This document shows, one piece after another, positions 27,005 through 35,260 of a stretch of 64,000 nucleotides of DNA. The notes below the pieces were generated by a model. It had not been told where the DNA came from and did not search any database. It saw only the letters and a list, made by a program, of their open reading frames with translations. The DNA is taken from the NCBI RefSeq assembly GCF_003219795.1, contig NZ_QJVC01000012.1:1-64000 (forward strand). Reading direction: 5' to 3'. Within the stretch, counting starts at the first letter, position 1, and every line of letters starts with the position of its first letter. Source of the DNA: Arthrobacter psychrolactophilus. GTDB taxonomy: Bacteria > Actinomycetota > Actinomycetes > Actinomycetales > Micrococcaceae. A program made the position numbers and the translations under genes.

Positions 27005-28038
27005 CTCGAGGACAGGGCGACGCGGACGGCGGGCAGTACCTCGGTGGCCAGGAGCTCGATGGATCGCAAGGTAGCTGACTGGGACAGACCACCCAATCCC
27101 ACCTGGGCGAGGAAGCGCGTGTGTCCGAGAATCTCGTGCTCCCAGAGGATCTTGTCCACGATCTCGGCAGGACTTCCAGCAAAGAGGGCACCATCGGGTG
27201 CTGACCAGGCCTCGAAACTGGCACGATCCAGCCGGCCAGCCCGCGGCATATTTTGCTCTATATAGGAGGAGTAGTGCGGGAAGAAGGTGTTCTTGGCCCC
27301 CTGCGAGGTCTGCTCAACATAGAAGTGCGAGGTGACGCCAATGCGCCCCGGTTCCCGAGATGCCGCTTCGGCCGCGCGGCGATATAGCTGCGCCAAGGAG
27401 CGGAAGCGTTCCGGAGCCCCGAGGATCGCCAGGTACAGTGGCAGGCCCAGACGCCCGGCCCGCTCGGCCGAGGACGGGGTGCCACCAACAGCTGCCCACA
27501 CCGGCAGAGTCGGCTGCACGGGGCGCGGCCACACGCCCGCGTCCTTGAGCGGCGCTCGCGTGCTCCCCTGCCAGGTCAGCGGGTTTTCGTCACGAATGCG
27601 CAGGAGTAGTTCGAGGCGATCGTCGAAGTATTCGTCGTAGCGCTCCAGCTGCTGACCAAACAACGGGAAAGATTCCACATACGCGCCCCTGCCGGCGGTG
27701 ATCTCGGCCCGACCGCCGCTGATCAGATCCAGGGTGGAGAAGTCCTCAAAGACACGGACTGGATCGGCACTGGAGAGGACCGTCACGGTGCTGGTCAGTC
27801 GAATATTCTTCGTTTGTGCGGCGGCAGCTGCCAGCACAACAGCGGGAGAGGACACGGCAAAGTCTTCTCGGTGGTGCTCCCCGACGCCAAAGACATCAAG
27901 CCCGGCCTGATCGGCAACGCGCGCCCATTCCAGAATGTCACGCGTGCGGGTCGCGGCGTCCAGGGGGTTCCCGTGGGCGTCGCGAGTCAACTCGCCAAAG
28001 GTGAAGATGCCGATCTCAAAGGGAGCGGGTGCACTCAT
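27001..28038 (-). CDS. LLM-class flavin-dependent oxidoreductase
   Basis: A 345-residue TIM-barrel oxidoreductase of the luciferase-like group. FEIGIFTFGELTRD, WARVADQAGLDVFGVGEHH, IRLTSTVTVLSSADPVRVFE and ELTAGRG-type DLISGGRAEITAGRGAYVE are the expected FMN-binding blocks, ending with GSPAEIVDKILWEHE. It uses reduced flavin and oxygen or acts as an F420/FMN reductase; the substrate is not predictable. Its ATG overlaps the stop of the upstream hydrolase (ATGA), so the two are coupled. Confidence 0.85.
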   Translation of the reverse strand: MSAPAPFEIGIFTFGELTRDAHGNPLDAATRTRDILEWARVADQAGLDVFGVGEHHREDFAVSSPAVVLAAAAAQTKNIRLTSTVTVLSSADPVRVFEDFSTLDLISGGRAEITAGRGAYVESFPLFGQQLERYDEYFDDRLELLLRIRDENPLTWQGSTRAPLKDAGVWPRPVQPTLPVWAAVGGTPSSAERAGRLGLPLYLAILGAPERFRSLAQLYRRAAEAASREPGRIGVTSHFYVEQTSQGAKNTFFPHYSSYIEQNMPRAGRLDRASFEAWSAPDGALFAGSPAEIVDKILWEHEILGHTRFLAQVGLGGLSQSATLRSIELLATEVLPAVRVALSSS

Positions 28039-28685
28039 GCCGAAGTCACCACATGAGCCCCTAGCTCGAGAGCCAAGAAGTCACGGACATCACTGAGTTC
28101 TGCGGCGTTGATGCCGTGAGCCAGCCCCGGGTAGATGCGCTCGATGAGGGAGGTGTGACCGGGCAGGAATTCGCTGCTCCGCGCAATGGCCACCTGGGCA
28201 ATGACACCATCTTCTGCGCCACGACCCCAGAAGAGGCTCGGGAGTTGTGCTTCCAAGGCGGCATCTCCGGGCTGCGGTGCGCCCAGGACAAAGCCGCCCA
28301 AGACCACAGGTGCCAGGACTCGTTCGGGTCGAGTGCGCAAAAGCTGGCTCGCCATGAGACCGCCCTGAGAAAAACCAATCGGCACAATGCGGGTGCTGGG
28401 GTCGAGATTCTCATCAACCCAGGCCCAAATAGCTGCGCTAGCGGCCTCAACCGGTTCCGCATCCGGGACACCGGGAGTCGTTATCGCAAACCAGGCCGCC
28501 GCGCCGCGACCCAGTTCCAGCGGAGCGCGCAGCGACGCCCACGGAATCGTGAGACCCATGGCCGGGGCAAGAGAGCTCAGGTCTTGCTCGTTGGAACCGT
28601 AGCCGTGCAGAAAAAGCACCACGGCCTCAGGCACGTCGGTGTTGGTCCAGCCGGGAGAGCGCACATCGTGCAGGGTGGTGTTCAT
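28035..28685 (-). CDS. Alpha/beta hydrolase, phospholipase/carboxylesterase (MhqD-like) family
   Basis: A 216-residue hydrolase. VVLFLHGYGSNEQD contributes the oxyanion hole, and IPIGFSQGG-type IVPIGFSQGGLMASQLL carries the nucleophilic serine. GAEDGVI and the terminal GLAHGIN give the Asp and His of the triad. The family includes MhqD, induced by quinones in Bacillus. AAGGAG precedes ATG 28685. First gene of a two-gene operon with the LLM oxidoreductase. The palindromic promoter site upstream is shared with the DODA dioxygenase gene, which supports an electrophile or quinone response. Confidence 0.85.
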   Translation of the reverse strand: MNTTLHDVRSPGWTNTDVPEAVVLFLHGYGSNEQDLSSLAPAMGLTIPWASLRAPLELGRGAAAWFAITTPGVPDAEPVEAASAAIWAWVDENLDPSTRIVPIGFSQGGLMASQLLRTRPERVLAPVVLGGFVLGAPQPGDAALEAQLPSLFWGRGAEDGVIAQVAIARSSEFLPGHTSLIERIYPGLAHGINAAELSDVRDFLALELGAHVVTSA

Positions 28686-28742
28686 TTGAGCTCCTTGAAA
28701 GATGGATGTCATCAGGCCGGCCACATCGGTAGGTCCACGGTA

Positions 28743-28775
28743 AGACTACACCATTTACTTGTAGCTTCAACTATA
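28743..28775 (-). promoter_or_regulatory. Predicted hydrolase/LLM promoter with palindromic operator
   Basis: On the minus strand TTGAAG (28765-28770) and TAGTCT (28743-28748) are 16 bases apart. The -35 box is inside the imperfect palindrome TACTTGTAG-CTTCAACTA (28756-28773). ATTTACTTG-T-AGC-T-TCAAC matches the site before the dioxygenase gene except at two bases over 19. Repressor binding is inferred. Confidence 0.5.
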
Positions 28776-28792
28776 GATTTTGTGACCACCCA

Positions 28793-28903
28793 TTAAATGA
28801 AACAGCCCGTGCTGGTCAGCACGGGCTGCTCACGGTGGCCGGGTGATGCGGGAGGCATCACGGCGGCAGTGGGGTTGAAGAGCTCGAAATGGGTAATGGT
28901 CAT
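28793..28903 (-). CDS. Small ORF 1, 36-residue peptide of unknown function
   Basis: Starts MTITHFELFNPTAAVMPPAS and ends QPVLTSTGCFI with a single cysteine near the C-terminus. AAAGGAGGG precedes the ATG at the ideal distance, which is the main support for translation. The last twelve codons form the terminator hairpin at 28803-28828, and the stop codon lies in its T-rich tail. It follows small ORF 2 by 58 bases. No signal peptide or membrane helix; no family recognised. A peptide precursor, regulatory leader or chance frame are all possible. Confidence 0.5.
   Translation of the reverse strand: MTITHFELFNPTAAVMPPASPGHREQPVLTSTGCFI
28803..28828 (-). terminator. Intrinsic terminator inside the end of small ORF 1
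   Basis: CAGCCCGTGCT and AGCACGGGCTG form a perfect 11-bp stem with a four-base loop. On the minus strand TTTCATTT follows at once. It closes the small-ORF transcription unit before the hydrolase promoter. Confidence 0.75.
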
Positions 28904-28961
28904 CTCGCTCCCTCCTTTCGGTCACACGCCATCAATGGCGCGACGGTTTTTGGCGGAGATA

Positions 28962-29093
28962 CTACCGGAGGTTGAACAGATCAACACGGACGATCTCGCG
29001 ATACTGGCGTTCGCGCATCTGGTTGAACTTTTCCTGGTCTGCCGGCGCGAAGAAGACTCGCTTGATGGACGACCTGAGGGGCTTGGGGCTCAT
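28962..29093 (-). CDS. Small ORF 2, 43-residue basic peptide of unknown function
   Basis: Starts MSPKPLRSSIKRVFFAPADQ and ends REIVRVDLFNLR. It is rich in Arg and Lys (about eleven of 43) and has an amphipathic helical middle (EKFNQMRERQYREI). AAGGAGGTG, a full match to the anti-Shine-Dalgarno, sits six bases before the ATG. A longer in-frame start at 29150 lacks such a site. An AT-rich promoter-like zone lies at 29140-29220. No family recognised; codon usage looks coding-like. Confidence 0.6.
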   Translation of the reverse strand: MSPKPLRSSIKRVFFAPADQEKFNQMRERQYREIVRVDLFNLR

Positions 29094-29423
29094 GGTGACA
29101 CCTCCTTTCGAGAATTGTGATGAATAGCTGGACATTTTATGGCGCGACAAATAAAGCCTCTTTTTTCATAATCGAAATGAATATAAAACGGCATTATGAG
29201 AGCACAAAAAAGCGCGGTTTCTTTTGTGCGTTTAGTCCGGACTAGTCGCCGTGATCACGGCCCTGCGCTGGAGGTCATTAGTGATGGTTGCGCCAGGGCG
29301 CGGATCAATTAATGGTGCTCAGCATGACGCGGGGCAATAATTACGAGTGATAGCTCGGGGCTGGTCGGCAAGTACGACCGTGTCTGGGCGGCCTTGCGGC
29401 GGCGGCCCTACGCGATGACAGTG

Positions 29424-29507
29424 TTAGCTGTGATGGCGATTGACAGGCGTGCCGGGCAAGGCATGACCAGTTCCGATAACTCCGGACTTGATAGTTGTAA
29501 ACATCAT
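29424..29507 (-). CDS. Small ORF 3, 27-residue peptide, doubtful
   Basis: Starts with two methionine codons (MMFTTIKSGVIGTGHALPGT) and ends PVNRHHS. AAGGGAGG is four to seven bases before the tandem ATGs. It is the first of the three small ORFs in transcription order, about 330 bases before small ORF 2. Support is the ribosome site and the shared setting only. Confidence 0.4.
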   Translation of the reverse strand: MMFTTIKSGVIGTGHALPGTPVNRHHS

Positions 29508-29612
29508 GGCCTCCCTTCGATTGCACGCGGACATCCCGGACAGTTCGTCGGGGACTAATAAATAAACTACATCACAAACTACACATAAATCCAGTTCATT
29601 CACTAAATAATT

Positions 29613-30380
29613 TCAAATATTTCTTTTAGTGGTTCTACCGAGTCCCGCGGGCCGCTCTTCATTACCTCGCAACGTGGCCCAGATACCCAGCCATTCCGGG
29701 GCCGAGGCAAGGAAGTGCTGACCGGGCAATAAGGAGGCCTGCTCCGGCAGGCAGCCCAGCAGCGGCACGGCGAGCCGTGAGAGAAACTCCTCGTTATCCA
29801 GCTCCACCGCACCGGGCTCATGTGGCCAGGCTCCAATCACCAGGCCGGCCGCGTTCAATCCTCGAGCACCGAGCGCCTCGAGGGTCAGCAGGGTGTGATT
29901 GAGGGTGCCCAGTCCGCTGCGGCAGACGACCACGACGGCCGAGTCGGGCAAAGCCAACGCCAGGTCCGCGATGGTGTTCCCGTCGTGGTCCAATTCCACC
30001 AAGAGTCCGCCAGCCCCCTCCACTAAAACGTGGTCGTGCCCGGCGGCCAGGGATTGCACGGTGGCGACATGGACGGCGAGCGCTGGCAGCGTCGTGGACT
30101 CACGGAAGGCGGCGGCGACCGGAGCCATGGGCAGCGCTAACCGTGCCCCTTCCAGACAGTCGCGCGTTCCGGCCAAGCGCCGCACCTCTCCCATATCGCC
30201 ACCGTCCCCGGCGGCAACCCCGGTCTGAACTGGTTTGTAGACAGCCACGCTGGCACCGTCGGCTTGCAGCGCTGCGGCGAGTGCCGCCGTCGTGAGTGTC
30301 TTGCCCACGTCAGTATCTGTCCCGGTCACAAGCACGACGGCGGGAAGCCTCACCCGTGTGCCGCCCACTCCCGCGCGCAT
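29613..30380 (-). CDS. bioD: Dethiobiotin synthetase
   Basis: A 255-residue ATP-dependent carboxylase that closes the ureido ring of dethiobiotin from 7,8-diaminopelargonate. AVVLVTGTDTDVGKTLTTAA is the P-loop, YKPVQTGV the substrate strand, HVLVEGAGGLLVEL the magnesium site, and VCRSGLGTLNHTLLTLEAL the dimer-contact block. The ATG at 30380 overlaps the P450 stop by one base (TGATG). The longer frame upstream of 30380 is the P450 in another register. Last gene of the biotin operon. Confidence 0.92.
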   Translation of the reverse strand: MRAGVGGTRVRLPAVVLVTGTDTDVGKTLTTAALAAALQADGASVAVYKPVQTGVAAGDGGDMGEVRRLAGTRDCLEGARLALPMAPVAAAFRESTTLPALAVHVATVQSLAAGHDHVLVEGAGGLLVELDHDGNTIADLALALPDSAVVVVCRSGLGTLNHTLLTLEALGARGLNAAGLVIGAWPHEPGAVELDNEEFLSRLAVPLLGCLPEQASLLPGQHFLASAPEWLGIWATLRGNEERPAGLGRTTKRNI

Positions 30381-31447
30381 CACTGCTGACCCCGTGTCGC
30401 CATGACGGAAGTGGGGGTTTGGAAGGAGAGCAGTCGCAGCCACTGAGATTCCGGGCCGAACAGTTCCAACTCCGGCAGGGCGGCCGCGGCCTCTTCCACC
30501 ACGATCCGGGTTTCAAGTTCGGCCAGTTTGGCTCCGAGGCAGCGGTGCAGCCCGTGCCCAAAGGCGAGCGAGTAGGCGGTCGGCGGCGCATCGGGGGCAT
30601 GACGGCCTGATAGTTCTAGAAGGATCTCGGCCCCGGCCGGGAGCGCCACACCATTGAGTTCGGTGTCGTGCATCGCCGCACGGCGCCAGGTGTGAACCGA
30701 CGATTCCGTAGCCAGGACGGTGCGCACATGCGCGCTGGCACGTTCGGTGGAGGCAAGTGCCGCCCACCCCGCGGCGCCCAGGCCAATGCCCCGATACAGT
30801 GCGGTATTGATCAGTTGTGAGGTGGTCTCCTGCCCGGCGATGACGAGGAAATAGCCCAGGGAGCACACCTCGGCCGTGGATAGCCCGGTCGCCAGCAGCA
30901 CCCCAAACAAGGAGTCCTTGCCGCGGCTCGCTAGCACCTCGGCGCGTAGCCAACCGTAAAATTCGGCGGCACTGCCAGCGAGCTCGAGCTGCCGTTCCGG
31001 ACTCGGCCAGCCCCAAAATAATTCCAGCGAGTCTTGGCTCCAGGCTTTAAGATCGGCCAAGGGTGGGTTGTCCTGGCCCGTGAGCTCGGCCATGATGACC
31101 GGTGGCACGTGGCGGGCCAGGGACAAGGACAGATCTACCGGGCCCTCATCGAGGGCAGCGGCGGTCAGGGCCAGGCGATGGTGCGTTAACCCCCGCACCT
31201 GGGGCGTCACGGCCTCAACCTTGGCCGGGGTGAAGAATCCCGCCACGGCTTTACGAACCCTGCGATGCTCCTCCCCCGTGGCCGAGGCCAGCACCGGCGG
31301 CAGCGCAAATCTGGCTTTGCTGAGAATACGTAAGGTGGCGGGAGCTAGCGGCACCACAGAGGTGAGCGCATTGCTCGGGGCGAAATCAGCCGTGCGCCGC
31401 ATGACCTCCTTGACGGTGGCCGGCTCCCCTATGACGAGGTAGCTCAT
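30380..31447 (-). CDS. Compact, non-canonical cytochrome P450 in the biotin operon
   Basis: A 355-residue P450-like protein, against about 400 for bacterial P450s. The I-helix AGQETTSQ and heme loop FGHGLHRCLGAKLAELE with its cysteine are intact. The usual 50 or so N-terminal residues before the B-helix region are absent. Where the K-helix ExxR motif is expected, the text reads HVRTVLATESSVHTWRR, without Glu-x-x-Arg. The meander before the heme loop is also shortened. The start at 31447 overlaps the bioF stop (ATGA). By position it may supply pimeloyl precursor like BioI of Bacillus, but that is inference. Confidence 0.75.
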   Translation of the reverse strand: MSYLVIGEPATVKEVMRRTADFAPSNALTSVVPLAPATLRILSKARFALPPVLASATGEEHRRVRKAVAGFFTPAKVEAVTPQVRGLTHHRLALTAAALDEGPVDLSLSLARHVPPVIMAELTGQDNPPLADLKAWSQDSLELFWGWPSPERQLELAGSAAEFYGWLRAEVLASRGKDSLFGVLLATGLSTAEVCSLGYFLVIAGQETTSQLINTALYRGIGLGAAGWAALASTERASAHVRTVLATESSVHTWRRAAMHDTELNGVALPAGAEILLELSGRHAPDAPPTAYSLAFGHGLHRCLGAKLAELETRIVVEEAAAALPELELFGPESQWLRLLSFQTPTSVMATRGQQ

Positions 31448-32661
31448 ATGGTGATCCTGTTCCGGCCGGAGCCGTTGTGTTCTGAAGGGTCCGCGCGGTG
31501 CTCCCGTGCCATGGGACGGAGCAGCCCGGCGGCGTAGTCCAGCTCCTGCAGTGTGAGGTCGGCGCGTGCCGTCACGCGCAGGCGCGATACGCCGTCGGGC
31601 ACACTCGGTGGCCGAAAGCACCCGACCAGCACCCCCGCGGCTCGCAACGTGGCCGCCGCCTTCACAGCGTGATCGGCCGAGGGCATGGGGATCGATTGCA
31701 CAGCCCCCGGCGAGCGCTCAATGCCACACAACCGCGCCAGGGTAGCGGCGTTCTCCTGCAGCTGCCCCGCCAGAGCGGGTTCATCCGCAATGATCTGCGC
31801 CGCCATGGCCGCTGCGGCGGCGGCTGCGGGCGCCAAGGCCGTGCCAAAAATGAAGGGCCGCGCCGTATTGACCAGGTGCTCGCGCAGGGCTCGTGACCCG
31901 AGAACGGCGCCACCCTGAGCACCGAGGGCCTTGGACAAGGTCACCGAAAGCACCACATGCCCGGCCCCGGCCAGTCCGGCCGCATGGACGGCACCCCGCC
32001 CCGCTCCGGCCACGCCGATCCCGTGCGCCTCATCGACCAGCAGCCAGGCGTCATAGTATGCGCATAGGGCCGCCAGCTCCGTGAGGTTCGCCCCGTCACC
32101 CAGCACCGAATACAGGGATTCCACCACCACGACGGCGCGCGGCTGGCTTCTGGTGTTCAGGGCGGTTGCCACCTGCCCCACGTCGCCGTGCGGCACCATG
32201 ACCACTGGCGAGCGGGAGAGTCTGGCGGCATCCAGCAGTGAGGCGTGGACGTGCGCGTCAAGAATCAACAGGGTCCCGGGACCACCCAGCGCGCCTAGGA
32301 CGCCAAGGTTCGCCAGATAGCCCGATGAAAACGCCAAGGCGGACTCAACGCCCGTGAGCTGGCACAGCTGTTCCTCGAGAGCGGCGTGCACAGCTAAGGT
32401 GCCGTTCACGACCCGGGAGGCACGGGCGCCGGAACCATAGCGCTGGACGGCGTCCACGGCGGCCGCCGTCACCCGGGGATCCCTGGACAAGCCAAGATAA
32501 TCGTTGCTGGCCAAATCCAGCATGGCGCCCGGCGCAACAGGATCCCCTGGCGTGGCCGCCCGCACTAGGCCGCGGCGCTGGCGGACGTGGTCCCGGCTAG
32601 CCAACCACGTTTCCATGGCACCACCTCCGGCGTAAGGAACCATCACGTCTGCCGGTCCCAT
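31444..32661 (-). CDS. bioF: 8-amino-7-oxononanoate synthase
   Basis: A 405-residue PLP enzyme that condenses pimeloyl-thioester with alanine. LDLASNDYLGLSRDPRV opens the alpha-oxoamine synthase fold. GTLAVHAALEEQL, LVDEAHGIGVAGAGRGAV (PLP aspartate) and TLSKALGAQGGAVLG (Schiff-base lysine) follow. The ATG at 32661 shares one base with the bioA stop (TGATG), which decides the start over the upstream in-frame ATG. An internal ATG at METWLASRDH is a second possibility. Confidence 0.92.
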   Translation of the reverse strand: MGPADVMVPYAGGGAMETWLASRDHVRQRRGLVRAATPGDPVAPGAMLDLASNDYLGLSRDPRVTAAAVDAVQRYGSGARASRVVNGTLAVHAALEEQLCQLTGVESALAFSSGYLANLGVLGALGGPGTLLILDAHVHASLLDAARLSRSPVVMVPHGDVGQVATALNTRSQPRAVVVVESLYSVLGDGANLTELAALCAYYDAWLLVDEAHGIGVAGAGRGAVHAAGLAGAGHVVLSVTLSKALGAQGGAVLGSRALREHLVNTARPFIFGTALAPAAAAAAAMAAQIIADEPALAGQLQENAATLARLCGIERSPGAVQSIPMPSADHAVKAAATLRAAGVLVGCFRPPSVPDGVSRLRVTARADLTLQELDYAAGLLRPMAREHRADPSEHNGSGRNRITI

Positions 32662-33995
32662 CAGCCGTGCACCGTAGCCACGGCCGCACAAAGCCCGGAT
32701 CCGATGGTGGCAAGGTCCGCGGCGGTGCTGATGTAGGGAGGCATGGTGTAGACGAGGTCCCGGAAGGGGCGCGCCCAGACGCCGTGTTCCAGGGCCACTA
32801 GGGTCAGCGCCGGGACGTCGACGGGTGTGTGGAGTTGAATGACGCCCACCCCGCCAAGGACCCTGACATCACGAACCTGCGGCAGGGCCGCCGCAGGGGC
32901 CAACGCGGCAGTGAGTCCTGTTTGGAGGGTAGCGAGTTGCCCCTGCCACGGCTCGGACCGCAGAAGTTTCAAGGACGCCACCGCTACGGCACATGCCAGC
33001 GGATTGGCCATAAATGTTGGCCCGTGCAGGAGCGCCCGCAAGGGTGAGCCCGTGATGACGGCAGCCACTCGGCGCGAACACAGCATGGCGGCCAGCGTCA
33101 GGTATCCCCCGGTCAGGGCCTTGCCGACGCACATGATGTCGGGAGTAACATCCGCCCACTCGGAGGCAAAGAGCTTTCCGGTCCGGCCAAATCCGGTGGC
33201 GATCTCGTCGAGGAGCAACAGCAGCCCATACTCGCTGGCCACGTGCCGGGCGGCATGAACGCACTCGGGCGCATAAAGGTGCATTCCCCCGGCGCCCTGC
33301 AGCACCGGTTCCATGACGACTGCTGCGAGCTCATCCCGGTGGGTCCGCACGGTGTCTTCCAAGATAGCCACCCAGGCGGCAACTTCCAGCGGGTCAGAAC
33401 GCAATTCACCACCAACCAGATGGGCCCGCGGCGGCCGGGGCAAGAACAGCTGCGGCGCCACCAGCCCGGGAAACTCGGAGTGCATCCCGTCCACGGGATC
33501 GCACACGCTCATGGCCGCGAAGGTATCACCGTGATAACCGCCGGCGAGGGCCAGGAAACGCGTGCGTCGCCGATGTCCCGCGGCCCGTTGGTATTGCACG
33601 GCCACCTTCAAGGCCACCTCAACAGACACCGAGCCGGAATCGGCAAAAAACACGTGCTCCACTCCAGCCGGAGCCATCTCGACTAACATTTCGGCCAGTT
33701 CCACGGCCGGGGCGTGCGTCAGGCCGCCAAACATGACATGGGAAAAAGCGCCCGCTTGGGCCTGTAGGGCCGCATCGAGTGCCGCATGGCGGTAACCGTG
33801 GATGGCCGACCACCAGGAACTCATGGCATCGACCACCTCGAAGTTCCGCCCATCGGCAGCCTGCAAGTGAAGCCTGGTCCCGGCGGCTCCAAGGACCGCA
33901 TAGGGTGCCGGACCATCCAAGGGAGCATAAGGGTGCCACAGGAGTCCGCGGTCCCGCTCGATCAGGGACGGTGCTAGGGCGACGCCGCTAAGCAT
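32661..33995 (-). CDS. bioA: Adenosylmethionine-8-amino-7-oxononanoate aminotransferase
   Basis: A 444-residue class-III PLP aminotransferase that uses S-adenosylmethionine as amino donor to make 7,8-diaminopelargonate. [84 protein letters not shown] and [13 protein letters not shown] (lysine) are family blocks. The ATG at 33995 overlaps the end of bioB by eight bases; the longer frame upstream is only the bioB antiframe. Second gene of the operon. Confidence 0.93.
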   Translation of the reverse strand: MLSGVALAPSLIERDRGLLWHPYAPLDGPAPYAVLGAAGTRLHLQAADGRNFEVVDAMSSWWSAIHGYRHAALDAALQAQAGAFSHVMFGGLTHAPAVELAEMLVEMAPAGVEHVFFADSGSVSVEVALKVAVQYQRAAGHRRRTRFLALAGGYHGDTFAAMSVCDPVDGMHSEFPGLVAPQLFLPRPPRAHLVGGELRSDPLEVAAWVAILEDTVRTHRDELAAVVMEPVLQGAGGMHLYAPECVHAARHVASEYGLLLLLDEIATGFGRTGKLFASEWADVTPDIMCVGKALTGGYLTLAAMLCSRRVAAVITGSPLRALLHGPTFMANPLACAVAVASLKLLRSEPWQGQLATLQTGLTAALAPAAALPQVRDVRVLGGVGVIQLHTPVDVPALTLVALEHGVWARPFRDLVYTMPPYISTAADLATIGSGLCAAVATVHG

Positions 33996-35094
33996 TGGCG
34001 GCAAATTCCGTTCCCGCGCCCCGACGCCGGATGGTGAGTGGGGCACCTGGCCGGGTCTCGGCGTCGGGCATGTCATGAGACGTTGCGGCAGGGGCGCTGG
34101 AGTCATTATCAGGCTGGCTGCCAAGGACCGTGAAGCCGGCGTCGGCAATCATGGCGAGATCGTCCTGGCCGGGCTGGCCCTCGCTCGTGAGGTAGTCCCC
34201 TAGGAAGAGCGAGTTGGCGATGTTGAGAGCCAGTGGCTGGAGGGTGCGCAGGTGCATTTCGCGGCCGCCGGCCATGCGGATCTCTACGTCGGGGCAGGCG
34301 AATCGCACGGTGGCCAGGATGCGCAGGCAGCGGGCCGGGGTCAGCAGCCAGGTTCCCTCCAGTGGGGTGCCCTCGAAGGGCATGAGGAAGTTGACGGGGA
34401 TGGAGTCGCTGCCAAGATCGCGCAGGGCGAAGATGGCATCGATGAGATCCTCGTCGCTTTCGCCCATGCCGACAATGAGGCCAGAGCACGGGGACAGGCC
34501 GGCGGCCTTGGCGTGTTCGACGGTGCGCACGCGGTCGGCAAACTCATGCGTGGAACAGATTTCCTTGTACATTTCCTCGCTGGTGTTCAGGTTGTGGTTG
34601 TAGGCGTCGACGCCGCAGGCCTTGAGCTTTTCGGCCTGGCCCTCCTTGAGGATGCCCAGGCAGGCGCACACCTCCACGCCCGGATGCTGCTCCTTGAGCC
34701 CTTCCACCATGCCGGCGACCCGGTCCACGTCGCGGTCGGTGGGGCCCTTGCCGCTGGCCACCAGGCACACCCGGGAGGCCCCAGCCTTGATACCGGTCGT
34801 GGCCTGGGCCAGCGCTTCTTCCGGCTTAATCCAGGTGTACTTGAGAATTTGTGCGGCCGAGCCCAGTCGCTGGGAACAGTAGGTGCAGTCCTCCGGGCAC
34901 AAGCCCGATTTGAGGTTGACTAGGTAGTTCACCTTCACCGTATTGGCGAAGTGCGCACGGCGGAGGCGCGCCGCGGCGGCCACCAGGTCAAGCATCATGT
35001 CATCGGAGGACGTCAGAACCGCCAAGGCATCCTGGCGGGTCAAAGTGGCGCCGGACAACTGCCGGTCGGCGAGGGCTTGAAAATTATTGAACAC
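33988..35094 (-). CDS. bioB: Biotin synthase (radical SAM)
   Basis: A 368-residue radical SAM enzyme inserting sulfur into dethiobiotin. CPEDCTYC (Cys66, Cys70, Cys73) binds the 4Fe-4S cluster. [33 protein letters not shown] and [11 protein letters not shown] are conserved further on. The last 50 residues form a polar tail beyond the usual end. The start is a GTG at 35094. A TTGACA/GATACT promoter ends six bases upstream, so the message is predicted to be leaderless. First gene of the biotin operon. Confidence 0.93.
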   Translation of the reverse strand: MFNNFQALADRQLSGATLTRQDALAVLTSSDDMMLDLVAAAARLRRAHFANTVKVNYLVNLKSGLCPEDCTYCSQRLGSAAQILKYTWIKPEEALAQATTGIKAGASRVCLVASGKGPTDRDVDRVAGMVEGLKEQHPGVEVCACLGILKEGQAEKLKACGVDAYNHNLNTSEEMYKEICSTHEFADRVRTVEHAKAAGLSPCSGLIVGMGESDEDLIDAIFALRDLGSDSIPVNFLMPFEGTPLEGTWLLTPARCLRILATVRFACPDVEIRMAGGREMHLRTLQPLALNIANSLFLGDYLTSEGQPGQDDLAMIADAGFTVLGSQPDNDSSAPAATSHDMPDAETRPGAPLTIRRRGAGTEFAANA

Positions 35095-35129
35095 TGTTCA
35101 AGTATCAAAATCGGAGACGATTCTGTCAA
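35088..35129 (-). promoter_or_regulatory. bioB promoter with BioQ-like operator at the start codon
   Basis: On the minus strand TTGACA (35124-35129) and GATACT (35101-35106) have a 17-base spacer, a near-consensus promoter. The perfect palindrome TGAAC-ACT-GTTCA fills 35088-35100, directly after the -10 box and across the GTG start. Known actinobacterial BioQ sites have the same TGAAC-N3-GTT form. Predicted transcription starts at or next to the GTG. Confidence 0.7.
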
Positions 35130-35260
35130 ATGGCTGGTCCCCCAACGTCGGCTCGGCAGAGACGTATTGGTGGGCCAGCGGCCAGATGCTGCCGCCATGG
35201 GGCAAAATGGAAGGTGCCCTCTGGGCATCCCGGCACAGACAAAACGAAAGATTGCAACAC

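Larger units (their letters stand above)
28686..29612. other. AT-rich island with three small ORFs and clustered inverted repeats
   Basis: About 0.9 kb between the hydrolase and bioD, visibly lower in GC than its surroundings, especially 29140-29230 and 29555-29635. It holds three minus-strand small ORFs with strong ribosome sites, a terminator, the hydrolase promoter, and inverted repeats at 29166-29199, 29202-29229, 29234-29243 and 29248-29261. No larger gene is present on either strand. Confidence 0.6.

Noticed and set aside
28803-28828. Attenuator controlling the hydrolase/LLM operon through translation of small ORF 1
   Set aside because: A separate promoter with -35 and -10 boxes lies between this hairpin and the hydrolase start, so simple termination of the small-ORF unit is more economical.
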